Assembly: GCA_903927495.1 (NCBI GenBank)
Contig: CAIYNH010000807.1
Location: 1-6,288, forward strand
Reading direction: 5' to 3'
DNA length: 6,288 nucleotides
Source of the DNA: an uncultured beta proteobacterium
GTDB lineage: Bacteria > Pseudomonadota > Gammaproteobacteria > Burkholderiales > Burkholderiaceae_C
The position numbers and the translations under genes are program-made. This document shows, piece after piece, positions 5,864 to 6,288 of the stretch; within the stretch, counting starts at the first letter, position 1; each line of letters opens with the position of its first letter. The notes below the pieces were generated by a model. It was not told the DNA's origin. It made no database searches and saw only the letters and a list, made by a program, of their open reading frames with translations.

Positions 5864-6288
5864 TTGCGATACTTCAACTTGTTCCTTACTTTGGTATTAG
5901 CTGGTTCGGTTACTCACCATGCCACAGCCCAAAGCGTAGCAATCAACCACCTAGAACGTATCAAGACCGCCAAGCAGGTACGTGTGTGCATTTGGCCCGA
6001 CTACTACAGCATCACCTACCGCAACCCGAAAACGCAAACCTTGTCGGGCGTTGACATTGATATGGCCAACGAACTCGGCAAAGACCTGTCTGTAGTAGTG
6101 CAGTTTGTTGACAGTTCATTTGCCAAACTGATCGACGATGTCTCCCTGGATCGCTGTGATGTTGCCATGTTTGCCGTCGGCATTACCCCGGTTCGGGCAG
6201 AAAAGCTGCGCTTTACCAAGCCCCACCTGGCCAGCGACATTTACGCGGTTGCCAGCAAAACCAACCGCCGTATCAAGGAGTGGGCGGA
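5864..6288 (+). CDS. Periplasmic solute-binding protein (SBP_bac_3 type, amino-acid-like), 3' end outside the window
   Basis: Secreted binding protein of the family that delivers amino acids or similar small molecules to ABC importers; 141 codons are visible of an expected 250-300. Residues 1-22 (MRYFNLFLTLVLAGSV...) form a signal peptide with one N-terminal Arg, a hydrophobic core and a likely cut after ATA (22/23). The mature part starts with a linker, then VRVCIWPDYYSITYRN (39-54), LSGVDIDMANELGKDL (60-75), QFVDSSFAKLIDDV (80-93), DRCDVAMFAVGITPVRAEKLRF (96-117) and TKPHLASDIYAVAS. The G-D-D/A-x-x-x-I-T-x-x-R-x-x-x-x-x-F pattern is the hallmark of lobe 1 of this family, with the Arg (111) that usually grips the ligand carboxylate. 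TTG at 5864 is chosen for its ribosome binding site; the gene is easily missed because it lacks ATG and a stop within the window. Ligand unknown. The family also occurs as sensor domains fused to signalling proteins, which cannot be excluded here. Confidence 0.85.
   Translation, partial: MRYFNLFLTLVLAGSVTHHATAQSVAINHLERIKTAKQVRVCIWPDYYSITYRNPKTQTLSGVDIDMANELGKDLSVVVQFVDSSFAKLIDDVSLDRCDVAMFAVGITPVRAEKLRFTKPHLASDIYAVASKTNRRIKEWA

Noticed and set aside
1..6288. CRISPR array, tRNA/rRNA genes, prophage or defence system
   Set aside because: No regularly spaced repeats, no cloverleaf or rRNA-like sequence, and no nuclease, integrase or toxin-like gene were seen on either strand.

Overview
The window looks like chromosomal DNA of a beta-proteobacterium of the order Burkholderiales, most likely family Comamonadaceae (Rhodoferax/Polaromonas-like). 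This rests on protein character: a helicase with a charged insert and RG-rich tail, a short Fis of 78 residues, and the gene order dusB-fis-purH. The moderately GC-rich composition agrees. It is an inference from family knowledge; no search was run.

Layout. Positions 3-1784 (+) hold a DEAD-box RNA helicase whose reading frame runs off the left edge. A compact hairpin (1793-1811) separates it from a convergent gene for a YqaA-family inner-membrane protein (1811-2278, -). A 137-base divergent intergenic region follows. It carries a good -10 box and, just upstream of it, a sequence close to the Fis-binding core. Three + strand genes then read as one unit: dusB (tRNA dihydrouridine synthase), fis (nucleoid regulator, overlapping dusB by ATGA) and purH (last two steps of IMP synthesis), ending at 5334.

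Positions 5335-5863 form a 529-base gap without a convincing gene. It holds a dyad over the purH stop, T-rich DNA, an 11-C homopolymer inside nested inverted repeats, a roughly 300-base block with no protein-like frame, and a short protein-like frame that may be a gene remnant. In many related genomes, from general knowledge, ruvC follows purH; here it does not. The gap is therefore the most likely place for a past rearrangement. From 5864 (+) to the right edge runs the start of a secreted periplasmic solute-binding protein with a TTG start and a good ribosome binding site.

How the genes relate: dusB, fis and purH link tRNA modification, growth-phase control and purine supply, all tied to rapid growth. 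The Fis-like site at the head of the unit suggests autoregulation. The helicase, YqaA protein and binding protein look like independent neighbours. I see no defence system, prophage, CRISPR array, tRNA or rRNA. Most of the window is ordinary core genome; the gap 5335-5863 is the part least explained.
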